This document shows, piece after piece, positions 4,089 to 6,096 of a stretch of DNA of 6,096 nt. Position 1 is the first letter of the stretch. Every line of letters starts with the position of its first letter. Source of the DNA: CAZSLC01 sp964607675 (lineage in GTDB: Bacteria > Bacteroidota > Bacteroidia > Bacteroidales > UBA932); NCBI GenBank assembly GCA_964607675.1, contig CAZSLC010000045.1:1-6096 (forward strand), written 5' to 3'. The notes under the pieces are model-generated. The model did not search any database. It was not told where the DNA came from and saw only the letters and a program-made list of their open reading frames with translations. The position numbers and the translations under genes are program-made.

Positions 4089-6053
4089 ATGGGAAAAATT
4101 ATAGGAATAGACCTTGGAACAACCAATTCATGCGTAGCAGTGATGGAAGGTAACGAGCCTACTGTTATCATTAATGGTGAAGGAAAAAGAACAACACCAT
4201 CTGTAGTTGCATTTGCAGACAATGGTGAAAGAAAAATTGGTGATCCAGCCAAAAGGCAAGCGATTACAAATCCTCAAAAGACCATCTTTTCAATTAAAAG
4301 ATTGATGGGTGAACCTTTTGACAGAGTACAACAAGAAGTTAAAAGACTGCCATACAAAGTAGTTAGAGGTGACAATAACACTGCACGTGTCGACATTGAC
4401 GGAAGATTATATTCCCCACAAGAAATATCAGCAATGATTCTTCAAAAGATGAAAAAGACAGCTGAAGATTATCTTGGACAGGAAGTTACAGAGGCCGTTA
4501 TCACAGTACCTGCGTACTTCAGCGACTCACAACGTCAAGCTACAAAAGAGGCTGGTGAGATTGCAGGCCTTAAGGTAAAACGTATTATCAACGAGCCTAC
4601 GGCAGCTGCTCTTGCATACGGACTTGATAAAAAACATAAAGACATGAAGGTAGCCGTTTACGACCTTGGTGGTGGTACATTCGATATCTCAATCATGGAA
4701 CTCGGCGATGGTGTATTTGAAGTAAAATCAACAAATGGCGACACTCACCTTGGAGGTGATGATTTTGACCAAGTGATCATAGACTGGCTTGCAGAAGAGT
4801 TCAAAGCAGAGAATTCTGGATTAGACCTTAGAAAAGACCCTATGGCACTTCAAAGATTGAAAGAGGCTGCAGAAAAGGCTAAGATTGAGCTTTCAAGTCA
4901 AACCACTTCAGAGATCAACCTTCCTTACATAATGCCTGTTGACGGTGTTCCAAAACACTTGGTAAGATCACTCTCACGTGCTAAATTTGAACAATTATCT
5001 GACTCATTGATTCAAAGAAGCATAGAGCCATGTCGTAAGGCCCTTCAAGATGCAAACATGAAAGCATCTGATATTGACGAAGTGTTGTTAGTGGGTGGAT
5101 CAACTCGTATCCCAGCTATCCAAGCGATAGTAGAAAAGTTCTTTGGCAAAGTACCCAACAAAGGTGTCAACCCTGACGAAGTAGTAGCCGTAGGGGCATC
5201 TATTCAAGGTGGTGTTCTCGCAGGAGATGTGAAAGACGTACTTCTACTTGATGTAACCCCTCTATCACTTGGAATAGAGACATTGGGTGGAGTAATGACA
5301 AAACTTATCGAATCCAATACCACAATCCCTACACGCAAATCAGAGACTTTTTCAACTGCGGCAGACAACCAACCATCAGTAGAGATACATATCCTTCAAG
5401 GTGAGAGATCAATGGCTCGTGACAACAAGACCATCGGGAAATTCCACTTAGACGGCATCACACCAGCACCAAGAGGAATTCCTCAAATCGAAGTGACCTT
5501 TGACATCGATGCAAACGGTATCTTAAACGTATCTGCAAAAGATAAAGCTACAGGCAAAGAGCAAAAGATACGTATCGAAGCATCTTCAGGATTGAGTGAC
5601 GATGAGATCAAGAAAATGAGAGACGAAGCCAAAGCCAACGAAGCTGCAGATAAAGCAGAGAAGGAGAGAATTGACAAAATCAATGGAGCTGACGCCATGA
5701 TTTTCCAAAGCGAAAAGAACCTTAAAGAGTATGGCGACAAGATCCCTGCTGACAAGAAAGGTGCAATTGAAAATGCCCTCGGACAATTGAAAGAGGCACA
5801 TAAGTCACAAGAGATCACAGCCATCGAGCGTGCTACTGAAGCCCTCAACAACGCTTGGCATGCAGCATCCGAAGATATGGCCAAAGCAGCCCAAGCATCA
5901 GGAGCAGGTGCAGGAGCAGGTGCAGGATTTAACCCAGGTGCAGGTAGCAACCCAGGAGCAGACTCAAACAACACCTCAAACAGCGGTTCAGCCTCAGGCT
6001 CAAGCAATCAGGATGGAGAAGTAACAGATGTGGATTTTGAAGAGGTAAAATAG
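4089..6053 (+). CDS. dnaK: Molecular chaperone DnaK (Hsp70)
   Basis: ATP-driven cytosolic chaperone that folds and protects proteins together with DnaJ and GrpE. The 654-residue protein is full length. The nucleotide-binding domain (1 to about 380) shows IGIDLGTTNS (5-14), Lys70, NEPTAAALAYG (168-178), YDLGGGTFDISI (191-202) with the phosphorylatable Thr197, and LLVGGSTRIPAIQ (333-345). The interdomain linker is DVLLLDVTPLS (383-393), followed by the peptide-binding beta domain and a helical lid (about 503-603). The tail is low complexity: Ala/Gly repeats (605-613), two NPGA units (615-624) and a Ser/Asn/Gly stretch, then EVTDVDFEEVK at the very end. ATG 4089 gives the canonical MGKIIGIDLG start after an A/T-rich leader without Shine-Dalgarno. 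It appears transcribed alone, as neither dnaJ nor grpE is adjacent upstream. Confidence 0.99.
   Translation: MGKIIGIDLGTTNSCVAVMEGNEPTVIINGEGKRTTPSVVAFADNGERKIGDPAKRQAITNPQKTIFSIKRLMGEPFDRVQQEVKRLPYKVVRGDNNTARVDIDGRLYSPQEISAMILQKMKKTAEDYLGQEVTEAVITVPAYFSDSQRQATKEAGEIAGLKVKRIINEPTAAALAYGLDKKHKDMKVAVYDLGGGTFDISIMELGDGVFEVKSTNGDTHLGGDDFDQVIIDWLAEEFKAENSGLDLRKDPMALQRLKEAAEKAKIELSSQTTSEINLPYIMPVDGVPKHLVRSLSRAKFEQLSDSLIQRSIEPCRKALQDANMKASDIDEVLLVGGSTRIPAIQAIVEKFFGKVPNKGVNPDEVVAVGASIQGGVLAGDVKDVLLLDVTPLSLGIETLGGVMTKLIESNTTIPTRKSETFSTAADNQPSVEIHILQGERSMARDNKTIGKFHLDGITPAPRGIPQIEVTFDIDANGILNVSAKDKATGKEQKIRIEASSGLSDDEIKKMRDEAKANEAADKAEKERIDKINGADAMIFQSEKNLKEYGDKIPADKKGAIENALGQLKEAHKSQEITAIERATEALNNAWHAASEDMAKAAQASGAGAGAGAGFNPGAGSNPGADSNNTSNSGSASGSSNQDGEVTDVDFEEVK
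5901..5966 (+). repeat. Short tandem repeats coding the DnaK Gly/Ala tail
   Basis: GGAGCAGGTGCA occurs twice in direct succession (5901-5912 and 5913-5924) with no mismatch. It is followed by two degenerate 18-base units starting AACCCAGG (5931-5948 and 5949-5966), which encode NPGAGS and NPGADS. The units keep the reading frame, so changes in copy number would only lengthen or shorten the flexible tail. Confidence 0.75.
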
Positions 6054-6076
6054 CCGATTAAGCGAGAGGAAAAGCA

Positions 6077-6089
6077 TACCCGAAGGGTA
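6077..6089. other. Small hairpin TACCC-GAA-GGGTA after dnaK
   Basis: A 5-bp stem with a 3-base loop lies 24 bases after the dnaK stop. The visible downstream bases (AACAATA) are not a T-run, and the window ends at once, so it is not a convincing intrinsic terminator. It could be the start of a larger structure beyond the edge. Otherwise bases 6054-6096 hold nothing I recognise. Confidence 0.25.
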
Positions 6090-6096
6090 AACAATA

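Noticed and set aside
5483..6007. Minus-strand frame of 174 residues antisense to the dnaK 3' end
   Set aside because: Its proline/alanine/leucine-rich product mirrors the repetitive DnaK tail and lid codons; a composition effect.

Overview
This window looks like an ordinary housekeeping stretch of a Bacteroidetes chromosome, most likely from the order Bacteroidales. The reasons are a type-B class II fructose-bisphosphate aldolase of the Bacteroidales kind, AT-rich translation leaders without Shine-Dalgarno motifs, a promoter of the Bacteroidetes TTTG / TAnnTTTG form, and a DnaK ending in the DVDFEEVK-type tail. Coding density is high. The only non-coding stretches are about 100 bases (1248-1346), about 140 bases (3947-4088) and the last 43 bases. 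I see no mobile element, CRISPR array, tRNA or rRNA.

Layout. On the minus strand, fba (1247-285) is followed by a start-overlapping integral membrane protein gene that runs off the left edge (298-1). A short divergent intergenic region carries two back-to-back Bacteroidetes-type promoters whose -7 elements form one 18-bp dyad. On the plus strand follows a tightly overlapping three-gene operon: a creatininase-family amidohydrolase (1347-2111), guanylate kinase gmk (2104-2679) and nicotinate-nucleotide adenylyltransferase nadD (2676-3227). It meets an RluA-family pseudouridine synthase gene head-on (minus strand, 3946-3224), and the two stop codons share the bases TTAA. A second divergent intergenic region holds a 13-bp palindrome, a T-tract and a sigma-54-like -24 element ahead of the chaperone gene dnaK (4089-6053), which fills the rest.

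Functions. The genes cover glycolysis/gluconeogenesis (fba), guanine nucleotide supply (gmk), NAD biosynthesis (nadD), RNA modification (RluA family) and protein folding (dnaK). Only the creatininase-gmk-nadD group has an arrangement that implies co-expression as a unit. The creatininase-family protein is the functional unknown; it stands where I would expect a YicC-type gene in related genomes (from memory). I found no sign of a new multi-gene system. The most interesting items are regulatory: the dyad promoter and the dnaK upstream region.
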